NCBI RefSeq assembly: GCF_006864135.1
Contig: NZ_SADV01000021.1
Span: 1-64,000 of the forward strand
Direction: 5' to 3'
From: Lysinibacillus sphaericus
Lineage (GTDB): Bacteria; Bacillota; Bacilli; Bacillales_A; Planococcaceae
Length of the DNA stretch: 64,000 bases
Position 1 is the first letter of the stretch. Every line of letters begins with the position of its first letter. The notes beneath the pieces are model-generated. The model worked only from the letters and a program-made list of their open reading frames with translations. It made no database searches and was not told the origin of the DNA. The position numbers and the translations under genes are program-made. This document shows, one piece after another, positions 46,195-54,442 of the stretch.

Positions 46195-46223
46195 AAGATA
46201 AACTTATTTGTCTGAATTGTCAA
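46195..46223 (-). promoter_or_regulatory. sigma-A promoter of paaK
   Basis: On the minus strand TTGACA (46223-46218), 17 bases, TATCTT (46200-46195). The start codon of paaK is about 80 bases downstream. It probably drives the whole PAA run. Confidence 0.65.
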
Positions 46224-46562
46224 TATATTTTATTATTTCTGATTAAAGTTGCTTAATTAGTCGTTTTAGAATGTTTTAGCTTAAATACTGTTTGTCCACA
46301 AACACAAAAAGCTATTTGCAAATATCCCCTTTAAACCTACTATTAATAAGGCATAATTAAATAAACACACCAATAAATCGTAAACGGAAAATAATTCTAT
46401 AAAACTACGTTAATACCGTTTACTTTCCCAATACTAGGTGGTAAATTGATTTTATATTTCACTTTAATTTCAAACGTTGTTAATTTGTATGAATGATTTT
46501 CGTCTATTCTACATATACACAAATGGTAGAATTATTTTTTTGATAAACAAAGGGGATTCACT
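46224..46562. other. gap between paaK and the broken paaI
   Basis: AT-rich divergent promoter region. No gene was seen; it should also have held the paaI promoter. Confidence 0.4.
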
Positions 46563-46996
46563 TTGACATTAACAGAGGCTCAACAACATGAGAAATAATA
46601 TGATTATATTTTCGAGGCTTTATCAAAGGAACCATTTGCAAATTATTTAGGGATGGAATTAGTAGAATTAAAAGCAGGCTTTGCAAAAGTGACACTTTCC
46701 CCAACACCTCATATGCTCAATACACACGGAACTGTACATGGAGGTATTATTTTTTCATTAGCCGACTACGCGTTTGCGGCCGCAAGTAATTCTTACGGCA
46801 AAACAGCTGTCGTGTAACGAATACGATACATTACATGAGCGCAGGTTTGGCAGATCACCAACTAACAGCTATCGCAGAAGAGGTTAAAAAAACACGCCGT
46901 TTAGCTTGGTATCAGATCCATGTTTGGAGCAACGATGAATTATGCGCAACAATGGAGGCGATGGTTTATCGTAAAAATGAAAATTTCATCGAATAA
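46563..46996 (+). pseudogene. paaI: broken paaI-type hydroxyphenylacetyl-CoA thioesterase
   Basis: From TTG 46563 (AAAGGGG upstream) the frame reads MTLTEAQQHEK, TAA at codon 12, then continues EPFANYLGMELVELKAGF and the hotdog active-site motif NTHGTVHGGIIFSLADYAFA. Near 46816 one base is lost (GTGGTA to GTGTA); the next frame continues TNTIHYMSAGLADHQLTAI to the natural end. Two lesions, so this is a true pseudogene. It is divergent from paaK, as expected for a paa thioesterase. Confidence 0.75.
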
Positions 46997-47101
46997 GAGG
47001 AAGATGTGAGTAACCTGCGTTAAATAGGTTGCTCACATCTTTTTAAAAATCCCTCACTTGTAACAACAAGAAGGGATCATAAAGCTATCTTATACTTGCA
47101 T
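46997..47101. other. hairpin region after broken paaI
   Basis: AACCTGCGTTAAATAGGTTG and ATCTTTTTAAAAATCC may form a weak terminator near 47010-47050. Nothing else. Confidence 0.25.
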
Positions 47102-47260
47102 TTATCTTTTTTGCGTCGTCTGTGGTCTACTGAAGTATACTTCTTGGATTTTTGGATTATTTAGCAACTCTTGTGCTGTAAGCGAAGGTTTTGAGGTAAC
47201 CCATTTTCCAAAAAAACAGTCTCGATAAATTCAAAAGCGAATATTGTTTGGTCAAAAGAT
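47102..47260 (-). pseudogene. tail of a LivF-like ABC transporter ATPase
   Basis: On the minus strand FIETVFLENG is followed, after a one-base frame change, by TAQELLNNPKIQEVYFS and a stop at 47102-47104. This matches the C-terminal end of branched-chain-amino-acid-type ATPases (YVLENG ... GxELLNNPxVxxAYLG). Only the last 45 or so codons survive. Such transporters sometimes accompany aromatic degradation genes, so a PAA uptake system may have been deleted here. Confidence 0.4.
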
Positions 47261-47450
47261 AGATATTTAGCAAAGCACGCAATAATTTTCTAGAATTATT
47301 TACAGGTGAAACTTATCACCGATCCAGCAGAAAAATTCGCCGAGTTAATGAACTACATAAGGAATTTTACTCTGGCGCTTAGATGATGAACTGATAGTCT
47401 ATGTAAAATAAATATCTCCCGGTTGAAATTTTTGACCGGGAGACTTTGTT
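47261..47450 (+). other. unidentified coding-like scraps
   Basis: Two overlapping plus-strand frames around 47285-47385 read FLELFTGETYHRSSRKIR and KLITDPAEKFAELMNYIR. Both end in stops and neither has a start. Probably gene debris. Confidence 0.25.
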
Positions 47451-47759
47451 TTATTTAACATACTTCAAATACTTTTTCACAAAATCTACAATGTAATGCA
47501 CTTCTTCTTCTGAAATATTGAATAAACTACTAACTTTTTGTACTTTGGCTGGTGATTTTAATTGTTCACGCACTTGATCAATTCTCATGTATTTACATTT
47601 TCGAGGGTTTACACAATCTCTAATCTGCTTGTAACGAAGGTAAGCATACCGAGCAAAAGCATTTAACATCTCCCTCTCCTGCTCATCTCGTTGTAATTTT
47701 TTTGCCGCTTCATCGATCGTTTCCGAATCAAATATCCATGTACCATCTGTTATTTGCAT
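47451..47759 (-). CDS. hypothetical soluble protein, 102 residues
   Basis: Starts MQITDGTWIFDSETIDEAAK; GAGGTGG precedes ATG 47759, which is preferred over the longer frame. Helical and charged, with a two-Cys stretch CVNPRKCKYMR and a C-terminal helix-turn-helix-like part (SSLFNISEEEVHYIV). It may bind nucleic acid, but no family is recognised. Confidence 0.55.
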   Translation of the reverse strand: MQITDGTWIFDSETIDEAAKKLQRDEQEREMLNAFARYAYLRYKQIRDCVNPRKCKYMRIDQVREQLKSPAKVQKVSSLFNISEEEVHYIVDFVKKYLKYVK

Positions 47760-48086
47760 AGAACCACCTCTTTCATTGCGTAAAGTTGATGACAATTATG
47801 GCTGCACCCTAATTAGATGGCATTAAGATTGCCCCCATCTCTTCTATTCATAGCTAGTAAATGCATAAGAAAAAGCCACACCTAGTTAAATGTGACGCTT
47901 TTTGTATTTTTGTTTAGTTTTACAAGCTAAATTCATTAACGCTTAGATTCCGCTTCAATAATTGTTTTTAATGAATTATGCCACTATTGCGTCCAAACAA
48001 AGTTAAAAATTAATATACACCAATCTTTTAATTAACTAAAATGGAAATATATTGATTATATTAATACGTAATAAGGGAGGTACCAT
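47760..48086. other. gap with a hairpin
   Basis: AAAAGCCACAC and TGTGACGCTTTTT near 47870-47905 can pair and look like a terminator on the plus strand. No gene. Confidence 0.35.
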
Positions 48087-48590
48087 ATGAACAACCAAAT
48101 TTATGTGAACTGGAGCGGGCATCATCTAAAACTGACATGGTTTCAACATCATAGAATTGACGATTTTAGCAAAGTAACAAGTGTACATGGAGTTTGTTTT
48201 TATCAAGGGAATGTTTTGTTAGTTCATGTAGACGGGAGAGAATTTAACTTTCCCGGAGGACATATTGAAAAAGGAGAAACACCTGAAGAAGCATTTCATA
48301 GAGAGGCATTTGAAGAAGGTTATGTTAAGGGGTCGATCAACTATTTGGGAGCAATTGAAGTCAGGCACGAAGAGAACCCCTTATTCAATGCTAATAGTAA
48401 GTACCCTTTAATCGGATATCAAATGTTTTATAGCATGGAAATTCAAGAATGCCTACCATTCCTTCGAGAACATGAAACAATTTCGCGTATTTGGGTTGAG
48501 CCGGAAGAAATACCTTATTCAATTAATGACCATGAGTTAATACACTTAACATTACAAGCAGCGTTAAGGAATAAACCTTCCTATTTATGA
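48087..48590 (+). CDS. Nudix hydrolase
   Basis: 167 residues. Complete Nudix box GGHIEKGETPEEAFHREAFE followed by EGY, with the catalytic REAFEE glutamates. It hydrolyses an unidentified nucleoside diphosphate derivative. GGGAGG lies 7 bases upstream. Single gene. Confidence 0.85.
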   Translation: MNNQIYVNWSGHHLKLTWFQHHRIDDFSKVTSVHGVCFYQGNVLLVHVDGREFNFPGGHIEKGETPEEAFHREAFEEGYVKGSINYLGAIEVRHEENPLFNANSKYPLIGYQMFYSMEIQECLPFLREHETISRIWVEPEEIPYSINDHELIHLTLQAALRNKPSYL

Positions 48591-48784
48591 GGTGCATTTG
48601 ACTATAGTTTCATACATAGGAAACTTCTAAAAGTACTTTATTTTACCAGCTATACTAATTACTTATTTAGCCTCTAAATCATGTAGAAAAAGTGATTGAT
48701 ACAAAATTTTGAAACTTCACCTATAGATTAATATTTTTTTAATTTTATTCTCAGGCATTTCACTATACAAACATAGCTACTAAG
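48591..48784. other. gap before R2 copy 3
   Basis: AT-rich, no gene seen. The end (CACTATACAAACATAGC) is also similar to the sequence before R2 copy 2. Confidence 0.35.
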
Positions 48785-48873
48785 TCATATTAATAGTAGT
48801 GTAAAGCTAACTTAGCTTTGCACCTCCTAGTTTGTGGTTTAGGGTCACTTTGGTTCGAGTGGCCCTTATTTAT
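48785..48873 (+). repeat. R2 element copy 3
   Basis: TAGTGTAAAGCTAACTTAGC then TTTGCACCTCC: here the palindrome AAAGCTAA-C-TTAGCTTT is perfect over 8 bp. The hairpin GGTCACT...AGTGGCC and a T run follow. The 25 bases upstream (GTCATATTAATAGTA) match copy 2. Confidence 0.75.
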
Positions 48874-49105
48874 TTATCGTTTATTGTTATGTGAATTCCC
48901 TAATTTTTTTCATAACTATACTGATAAATATATAAGTATGATCCGATGAGTTATCTTAGATTTTATATGTTAGAATTTTCTTCAATGTACTTCCCGACAT
49001 AAGTTCGAACAAAAACTCCGTGGCTTTTTAAGTAATAATTTGGAAAACCTTTTTCTTACTATATTCGTATATTTATTAGAACTAACATAAGTGAGGTGAC
49101 GAAAA

Positions 49106-49411
49106 ATGATTGCTGGATATATTACTTGTTTTGTTCTTGCTTTAATTATTATTTTTATGGGTTATCTGATCCATATTAAAAAGAAACTGTGGCTTATTGC
49201 AGGTTACCAAGAAGATTGTTTTATTGGTGATAAAGATAAACTAGCTAAGCTATTTGGTGTTTTCTCATACATAGTAGGTATCACTACTTTACTATTACCT
49301 TTTGGACTAGAATTTTGGGGTCTCATTAGTGCTATTATATATGCCGTTTGTATATGTCTAGGAGCAGTAGCCACTTTGGTCTGGAAACAAATAATTAATA
49401 AACCACTATAA
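49106..49411 (+). CDS. DUF3784 membrane protein
   Basis: 101 residues, three membrane helices. The loop after the first helix, KKLWLIAGYQEDC, then DKDKLAKLFG is the DUF3784 pattern. Role unknown. GTGAGGTGA precedes the ATG. R1 copy B begins immediately after its stop codon. Confidence 0.75.
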   Translation: MIAGYITCFVLALIIIFMGYLIHIKKKLWLIAGYQEDCFIGDKDKLAKLFGVFSYIVGITTLLLPFGLEFWGLISAIIYAVCICLGAVATLVWKQIINKPL

Positions 49412-49792
49412 AGGTTCATTACCAAAAGTTGTGGATGACTTTTGTTAAAACGTCTACTATGTAAATAGTTGACCTTCGTTCCGACTGGGCGACTCCTCGG
49501 GGATCAGCAATAGAGGAACGAAGGCTAAAAGCATCACATCCTGTGATAACGCCTTCGTGACCAACATCGTGTTGGCCCGAGACCCTGCAGCGCAGCGGAT
49601 GTTTTCTGTGCGAAAGCGTAGTGTTAACGTAGCGGCAGCACCAAATGTTTTCTGTAGCGAAAGCGAAGCGTCAGCTACAAATGTTTTGACTGTGCGAAAG
49701 CGTAGCGACAGCAACACCAAAAGCGGCTCATCGGACGCCCCTAGGAAAGCCCAGTCGGAACGGAAATCAACCACACGTTTTGGTGATGATCC
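49412..49792 (-). repeat. R1 repeat element, copy B
   Basis: Inverted relative to copy A and nearly identical to it over 49484-49742 (3 differences seen). Outer ends GGTTCATTACCAAAAG and TTTTGGTGATGATCC are inverted repeats; inside them CGTTCCGACTGGGC (49477-49490) and GCCCAGTCGGAACG (49749-49762) are perfect inverted repeats. Contains the hairpin at 49518-49558. Open frames in it are not genes. Confidence 0.85.
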
Positions 49793-49814
49793 ACTTTAAA
49801 ACATATAGAAATTA

Positions 49815-49862
49815 TAAAAATATTCCCTTGAATATTTAGACAAGGCCCATATTCAAGGGAAC
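49815..49862 (-). terminator. intrinsic terminator
   Basis: 13-bp perfect stem TTCCCTTGAATAT/ATATTCAAGGGAA; ATTTTTAT follows on the minus strand. It ends the transcript of the 94-residue membrane protein gene. Confidence 0.75.
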
Positions 49863-49915
49863 ATGTTTAGACACATTGTAGCATTCTAAACCATTTCGTT
49901 AGTTATTCCACCACT

Positions 49916-50200
49916 TTATCTAAACGATTCTTTTCTTTTATCTCTACGAACAGTGGAAAACATGTAAAGGCTAAATAATAAAATGAAAATGACTGTTACT
50001 GCTAAAAAATATGTATCTTGAATCTTAAACAAGAAAGTATTCAAAGAATTTAATAATCCAGTTAACATCAACAATAACCAATAATTATTTTTCCTTTTTG
50101 ATTGATCACCATTATTTAGATATCTACCAGAAAGCCAGATAAAGAAAGGTAAATAGCAGACAATCGAAAAAATTAGAATAGCCCATCCAATAAACGACAT
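49916..50200 (-). CDS. membrane protein, unknown
   Basis: 94 residues with three membrane helices and a basic C-terminus (RRDKRKESFR). AGGAGGTGATT precedes the ATG. No family recognised. Confidence 0.6.
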   Translation of the reverse strand: MSFIGWAILIFSIVCYLPFFIWLSGRYLNNGDQSKRKNNYWLLLMLTGLLNSLNTFLFKIQDTYFLAVTVIFILLFSLYMFSTVRRDKRKESFR

Positions 50201-50445
50201 AGTACAATCACCTCCTAGAGCCTTCCTTATTTATACGATTGACATTTGTAATAGTTTCAAATTTATTATTCTATAAAAATGTTGCTTACATACTTCATTT
50301 CCTAATAATTTCCGAAATTCCAAGGAACACTATTCATAGCTATCCCATTTTGAAATTCAGTAATTCATCATCATTAATTTTTCGGATTTTTAATTCAAAC
50401 TGAGTAAAACCAAGATGAATACCTCCCCTCCTTTCTACACCAAGA

Positions 50446-50454
50446 CATATTATA
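50446..50454 (+). promoter_or_regulatory. possible mother-cell sporulation -10 box
   Basis: CATATTATA fits the sigma-E/sigma-K -10 pattern CATAnnnTA, 25 bases before the start of the YjcZ-type gene. A matching -35 element is not clear, so support is weak. Confidence 0.3.
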
Positions 50455-50478
50455 GATTGTAGAAGGGAGGGATATTTC

Positions 50479-50721
50479 ATGGGATATTACGGTGGAAATT
50501 ATGGTAACTGTTGTTACGGAGGCTATGGCGGTGGCTTCGGCGGTGGTGGCTTCGGCGGCGGTGGCTATGGCGGCGGTAGCTTCGGCGGCGGTAGCTATGG
50601 CGGCGGTGGCTGCGGCGGATACTATGGTTATGGCCATGGCAGAGGACATGGTTCAGCATTCGCATTAATAGTCGTTCTATTCATTCTTTTAATTATTGTT
50701 GGCGCAACATTCGTCTATTAA
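50479..50721 (+). CDS. YjcZ-family sporulation protein with a long Gly/Tyr-rich head
   Basis: 80 residues. The first 56 are almost only Gly, Tyr, Phe, Ser and Cys in GGG(Y/F)-type repeats; the last 24 are one membrane helix with the YjcZ/SscA signature (SAFALIVVLFILLIIVGATF). YjcZ-type proteins are typically 25-50 residues; the enlarged repetitive head is unusual. They are made in the mother cell and associate with the spore coat. GAAGGGAGGG precedes the ATG. The mirror-frame open reading frames here are artefacts of the repeats. Confidence 0.8.
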   Translation: MGYYGGNYGNCCYGGYGGGFGGGGFGGGGYGGGSFGGGSYGGGGCGGYYGYGHGRGHGSAFALIVVLFILLIIVGATFVY

Positions 50722-50876
50722 TTTTCCCAATACTTTCGTTAATCAGATGAATAACGAAAAAAGTTAATGCTATTTATCATTGTCACAATTAATCATTTCC
50801 ATAAACTCTGTTGCTAAATTTCAAATACCTAGTAATAGAAGGAACTAACCAGCCTAACATACTACAGTTAAAACAA

Positions 50877-50907
50877 AAAGGTCACTTTTGTCCGAGTGAC
50901 CTTTTAT
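50877..50907. terminator. bidirectional terminator (R2-like hairpin)
   Basis: Stem AAAGGTCACT/AGTGACCTTTT, same wording as the R2 hairpins but without the anti-SD part. Lies between the YjcZ-type gene and the convergent DUF5316 gene. Confidence 0.7.
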
Positions 50908-50910
50908 TTA

Positions 50911-51201
50911 TCATTTACTTAAATAATATAATAAAACCGCTACAATAATATTTGGTAAGGCAATGTATAAGGAATTTAAAGTAATTTTATTGCGTTCATC
51001 CCGATGTTCTGTTGTTTCGGTAGCAATATTTGCCCTCATCCGATCCCCACTAACCATAGACCCTGAAAAAATCATTGAAATGACAATGAAGATACAGCCA
51101 ACCGTGCCTGAAACTAAATAAATTTTTTCCATTCCCCATAACATCATCGATATCAAAACACCGCAAAGTGATAAGAAAACACCAATTAATACATATTTCA
51201 C
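50911..51201 (-). CDS. DUF5316 membrane protein
   Basis: 96 residues, three membrane helices, with the conserved loop GDRMRANIATETTEHRDERN typical of DUF5316. Function unknown. Located alone, with a terminator at its end. Confidence 0.7.
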   Translation of the reverse strand: MKYVLIGVFLSLCGVLISMMLWGMEKIYLVSGTVGCIFIVISMIFSGSMVSGDRMRANIATETTEHRDERNKITLNSLYIALPNIIVAVLLYYLSK

Positions 51202-51324
51202 CCCATATCCCCCCTACGTTATTTTACGTTTGATTACCATTTTCTGTTTCATTTTTTTGTAATCATTTCTAAGGTTTTTTTTATATTATACACACTAAGA
51301 ATAGGTATGGATGGTTTTAATGAC

Positions 51325-51775
51325 AACTTCAAAAAATAAGCTTATTCAAGATTCAGATGTTATCGGCTCTAATTCTCCTCCAAATGAATCTGTTATTCCT
51401 TCCTCGAACCAACAAATTGAACCAGCACTAATGCCTGTTAAAAGAATTCCCCCATGCCAAGCTGTCTTAAAAATGCTATCTAACGACCACTCTTTCCATA
51501 AAGCTAAAAGGTTTTTAGTATTACCCCCCAACATTAATAATATCTTTTTCCATAATAAAACTTTCTAAATCTCGAGTTGGAGGTGAAAAAAGTGATAAGC
51601 GGGACGGAATACATTGATGTGAGTTAAAAAAAGAATTAAACTTTGCAATATAATTTTCTGAGTCTCCGCTTGCAGTAGGAACAAAGCAAAGCTTAGAATT
51701 GGCTTTGTTAGATTGCTGTAAAATATATGTATCTAATAATGGATTATGGGGCTCCATAGAAAAGCGGTGTAGGTA
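51325..51775 (-). pseudogene. truncated and frameshifted peptidase E (S51 family)
   Basis: FSMEPHNPLLDTYILQQS and FVPTASGDSENYIAKF (51835 downwards) then DIINVGG; in the next frame GGNTKNLLALWKEW and the nucleophile motif GISAGSICWFEEG. This is the S51 dipeptidase family (Ser in GxSAG). The frame breaks in a six-G run near 51525. The N-terminal start is missing and the C-terminal third is absent after about residue 145 (LEPITSES-stop). Confidence 0.7.
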
Positions 51776-52181
51776 TACTATTTCTCCAATCCTTAATAAA
51801 TGAGGATTGGTGAGGATTAAGACTACTTTCATCATTGATTTGTAAAGTACCTTTATAATCGCTTGTGTAAAAAATTATTTGAACACTAAAAACTTTATTT
51901 CCATTTGAGTACTCTGCAAAACCATTTTTACCAGAATATAATCCAAACAATGTAATATTGTTCAGGATAAGATTTGTTTCTTCAAAAACTTCCCTTTTAA
52001 CAGTCTCTTCAAAAGTTTCTCCGATTTCCAAGATACCTCCTTGGATTCCCCAAATATCACCGTCAGTCCTTTTTTGTAAAAGAATACGCCCCCTATCATC
52101 TTCAATTATTGCTCCACAGTCAATAGTCAATAGAATTTCATACCCGATCATTTGTCTCATCGTTTTAATGTAATCATTCAT
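51744..52181 (-). CDS. Nudix hydrolase with an abnormal C-terminus
   Basis: 145 residues from ATG 52181 (GAGGG upstream). The Nudix box is GGILEIGETFEETVKREVFE, complete. After LNPHQSSFIKDW the reading frame runs into the first bases of the peptidase E remnant and ends FYGAP, so a deletion may have joined the two genes and given this Nudix a foreign tail. The catalytic part is intact. Confidence 0.78.
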   Translation of the reverse strand: MNDYIKTMRQMIGYEILLTIDCGAIIEDDRGRILLQKRTDGDIWGIQGGILEIGETFEETVKREVFEETNLILNNITLFGLYSGKNGFAEYSNGNKVFSVQIIFYTSDYKGTLQINDESSLNPHQSSFIKDWRNSIPTPLFYGAP

Positions 52182-52343
52182 AATTGATACCCTCTTTCCT
52201 TGTTGTAGATCCCTAAAACATTCTTTTTCACAATTAAAGACTAAAATAACCATAAACATCCTTATTTTACATTATTCCCTCGGATATAAATACACAGGGT
52301 TCAAATACAAAAAAGCAAGGCACAAAATGAGCCCTGCCTATAT

Positions 52344-53081
52344 TTATTTTCCTTCCTTATTACTTAATTTTTGAATCTCGAGTAGTTCAGATATCGTTAC
52401 AAATTTATATCCCTGCTCTTCAAGCTTTGGTAAGATTTTTTCTAATGCTTTCACAGTTTGCTCACGATTTCCACCGCCATCATGAAATAACACGACACTT
52501 CCAGGCTTAGCACCTTTTAACACAGTATTGACAATTTTCTTTTCTCCAGGACTTTTCCAATCAAATGTATCTAAATGCCATGACCACATGACAACTTTAT
52601 ACCCTTCTTTTGAAATTGCATCAATCATGGAATCCGTGTATTGGCCTTCAACGGGTCTAAATAAAACAGGGACATAACCTGTAATACCATAAATTGTTGC
52701 ATGTGTTTGTTTTATTTCTTTCATCAAATTGGAAACATTCGTTCTAAAAGGATGCGTATAGGTGTGGATGGCTAGTTCGTGACCTTCTTCATGTATACGT
52801 AAAGCAAGCCCTGGATTTTTTTCTGCATTTTCACCCACAATAAAGAATGTGGCCTTTGCATTGTACTTGTCTAATATATCTAAAATGTCAGGTGTGTACT
52901 TTTTATGAGGACCATCATCAAAGGTTAAGGCGATCACTTTCTCATCCGTATTAATATCCCACAAAATTTGTCCTGCCTCTTCGTAATACTTCCTTCCCTT
53001 GTCTGCAAAAGATTTTTCATTAACAAAAAATAAAAATAACCCGAAAAAGCATAATGTAATCAGCAGATAGTATTTCCTCAA
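52344..53081 (-). CDS. secreted polysaccharide deacetylase
   Basis: 245 residues. Signal/anchor helix at residues 5-20, then the NodB domain: TFDDGP (motif 1), HTYTHP (zinc His pair), FRPVEG in place of the common RPPYG, DTFDW and VLFHDGG. It removes acetyl groups from peptidoglycan or related sugars outside the membrane. TTG start with AGGAGGTG upstream. Closest in style to the PdaA/PdaB-like enzymes of spore formers. Confidence 0.85.
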   Translation of the reverse strand: MRKYYLLITLCFFGLFLFFVNEKSFADKGRKYYEEAGQILWDINTDEKVIALTFDDGPHKKYTPDILDILDKYNAKATFFIVGENAEKNPGLALRIHEEGHELAIHTYTHPFRTNVSNLMKEIKQTHATIYGITGYVPVLFRPVEGQYTDSMIDAISKEGYKVVMWSWHLDTFDWKSPGEKKIVNTVLKGAKPGSVVLFHDGGGNREQTVKALEKILPKLEEQGYKFVTISELLEIQKLSNKEGK

Positions 53082-53262
53082 GTTTTCACCTCCTGCAAAT
53101 AATTATTTCTAATCATTATTATTTGAGGTTTAAACTAAAAAATGCTTTTATTTTTGTTCTTTTAATTGTATATAAAACCAATAACAATCCAAATTGAATG
53201 TAAATACCGCTACACATTCTAATCCTAAAAATGTTATATTATTTGGAAGGAGTGTGATTATT

Positions 53263-53793
53263 TTGATAATAACGGTGAAAGAAGAGGATTTCGAGTTTAA
53301 CAGCTCCAATCTAAGTCAAAGGTGTTTCGAACCACTCATTCAGATCTATAAGGTAAGAATGTCCGAAGAAACTAATATCGGTGTAAAAGAACGTTTTTAT
53401 GAAGAACTTACGGAAGGCCAAAGAGCATTATTTATGTTTTATGTTTATTATAACCATATTAGTAAATCTCTTATCGAATTTTATTGGTGGTGTGCTTATT
53501 TCATGGCTCAGCCTAAAAATTGGGCAGCTATCAAAGCCTGTTTTAAGTATTTTAATGATGAACCTTTTCTTTTACTCCTGGAGAAAATTGAACGGGAACT
53601 GAAACAACATAATCACCCTACTACATTAGAAAATTTTACAATCACTCGCGATGAATTAAATCATAACAAAGAGCTCCATGCATCATTTGAATCGCTATAT
53701 GCAATATTCGAAAACATTTATCCAACTACTATAGAAAAAATAAATACTTTGATCGAAAAGAATTTACAAGACTTTATACAAATTGAAAAGTAA
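53263..53793 (+). CDS. hypothetical protein next to csaA
   Basis: 176 residues, all-helical and soluble (LTEGQRALFMFYVYYNHI, LIEFYWWCAYFMA). The TTG at 53263 is chosen because AAGGAG lies about 10 bases before it; the GTG at 53254 is too close. Ends 12 bases before csaA, so probably one transcript. Family not recognised. Confidence 0.65.
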   Translation: MIITVKEEDFEFNSSNLSQRCFEPLIQIYKVRMSEETNIGVKERFYEELTEGQRALFMFYVYYNHISKSLIEFYWWCAYFMAQPKNWAAIKACFKYFNDEPFLLLLEKIERELKQHNHPTTLENFTITRDELNHNKELHASFESLYAIFENIYPTTIEKINTLIEKNLQDFIQIEK

Positions 53794-53805
53794 GGAGTAT
53801 TTTTC

Positions 53806-54138
53806 ATGGCAACTATAGAAGATTTTGTGAATCTTGATATTAGAATTGGTACTGTTATCCAAGCCGAAGAACTTACACAAGCGAGGGTTCCTGCTATTAA
53901 AATGAAAATTGATTTTGGAGAAGATCTTGGCATTAAGCAATCCTCTGCTCAAATTACAAAACGCTATACGCCAGAAGGAATTATGAATACGCAAGTAGTA
54001 GCGATCGTTAATTTCCCTCCCCGTCGTGTGGCAGGCTTTAAATCTGAAGTTTTAGTAATTGGCGGCGTTCCTGTAGAAGGAGATGTGATTTTATTAGCTC
54101 CTGATCAGCCTGTACCAAACGGAACTAAAATTAGTTAA
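53806..54138 (+). CDS. csaA: CsaA tRNA-binding-domain protein
   Basis: 110 residues, a single EMAP/tRNA-binding OB fold: TIEDFVNLDIRIGTVIQAE, KQSSAQITKRYTPEG and VVAIVNFPPRRVAGFKSEVL. CsaA binds tRNA and has chaperone activity linked to protein secretion in Bacillus. AAGGAG precedes the ATG. Confidence 0.92.
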   Translation: MATIEDFVNLDIRIGTVIQAEELTQARVPAIKMKIDFGEDLGIKQSSAQITKRYTPEGIMNTQVVAIVNFPPRRVAGFKSEVLVIGGVPVEGDVILLAPDQPVPNGTKIS

Positions 54139-54207
54139 TGCTAGGATTTTTTGATAAAAAATGAAACTATGTCACAGGCATAAAACTAGCCTTAATTTCT
54201 TCTACAT

Positions 54208-54290
54208 CATATATATAATAATGTAAAGCTAATTTTGCCTTATACCTCCTGATTTGATACTAAAGGTCACTAATGTGGCCCTTTTCTTAT
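54208..54290 (+). repeat. R2 element copy 4
   Basis: TAATGTAAAGCTAATTTTGC, CTTATACCTCC, then GGTCACT...GTGGCCC and T-rich DNA. The palindrome is imperfect here. TATAAT stands just upstream (near 54214). The rest of the gap 54139-54442 holds no gene. Confidence 0.65.
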
Positions 54291-54442
54291 TTTGTAACAT
54301 CTAAATTATAAGAAGAACAAATTCCCTAAATCGAGAGGATCATAGAAAATGAAAATTTATTATGATTGGTGCTACATCATTAAAATCTTCCAATAAAAAA
54401 GAGAAAGGAGCGTGATAATGAAGATAAAAAGGAGAGAACATT

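Noticed and set aside
47870..47905. hairpin before the Nudix gene considered as a riboswitch or T-box
   Set aside because: Only a simple stem with T-run is visible; no specifier or antiterminator features.
49457..49774. 105-residue open frame inside R1 copy B
   Set aside because: Same reason: its translation mirrors the repeat modules and begins in the repeat end.
50395..50665. Ala/Thr-rich and Arg/His-rich frames opposite the YjcZ-type gene
   Set aside because: They are mirror readings of the GGCGG repeats that code the Gly-rich head on the plus strand.
51311..51568. 85-residue plus-strand frame
   Set aside because: It lies opposite the peptidase E remnant, whose family motifs on the minus strand are clear.
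53399..53602. 67-residue frame inside 53263-53793
   Set aside because: Out-of-frame shadow of the longer gene, without its own ribosome site.
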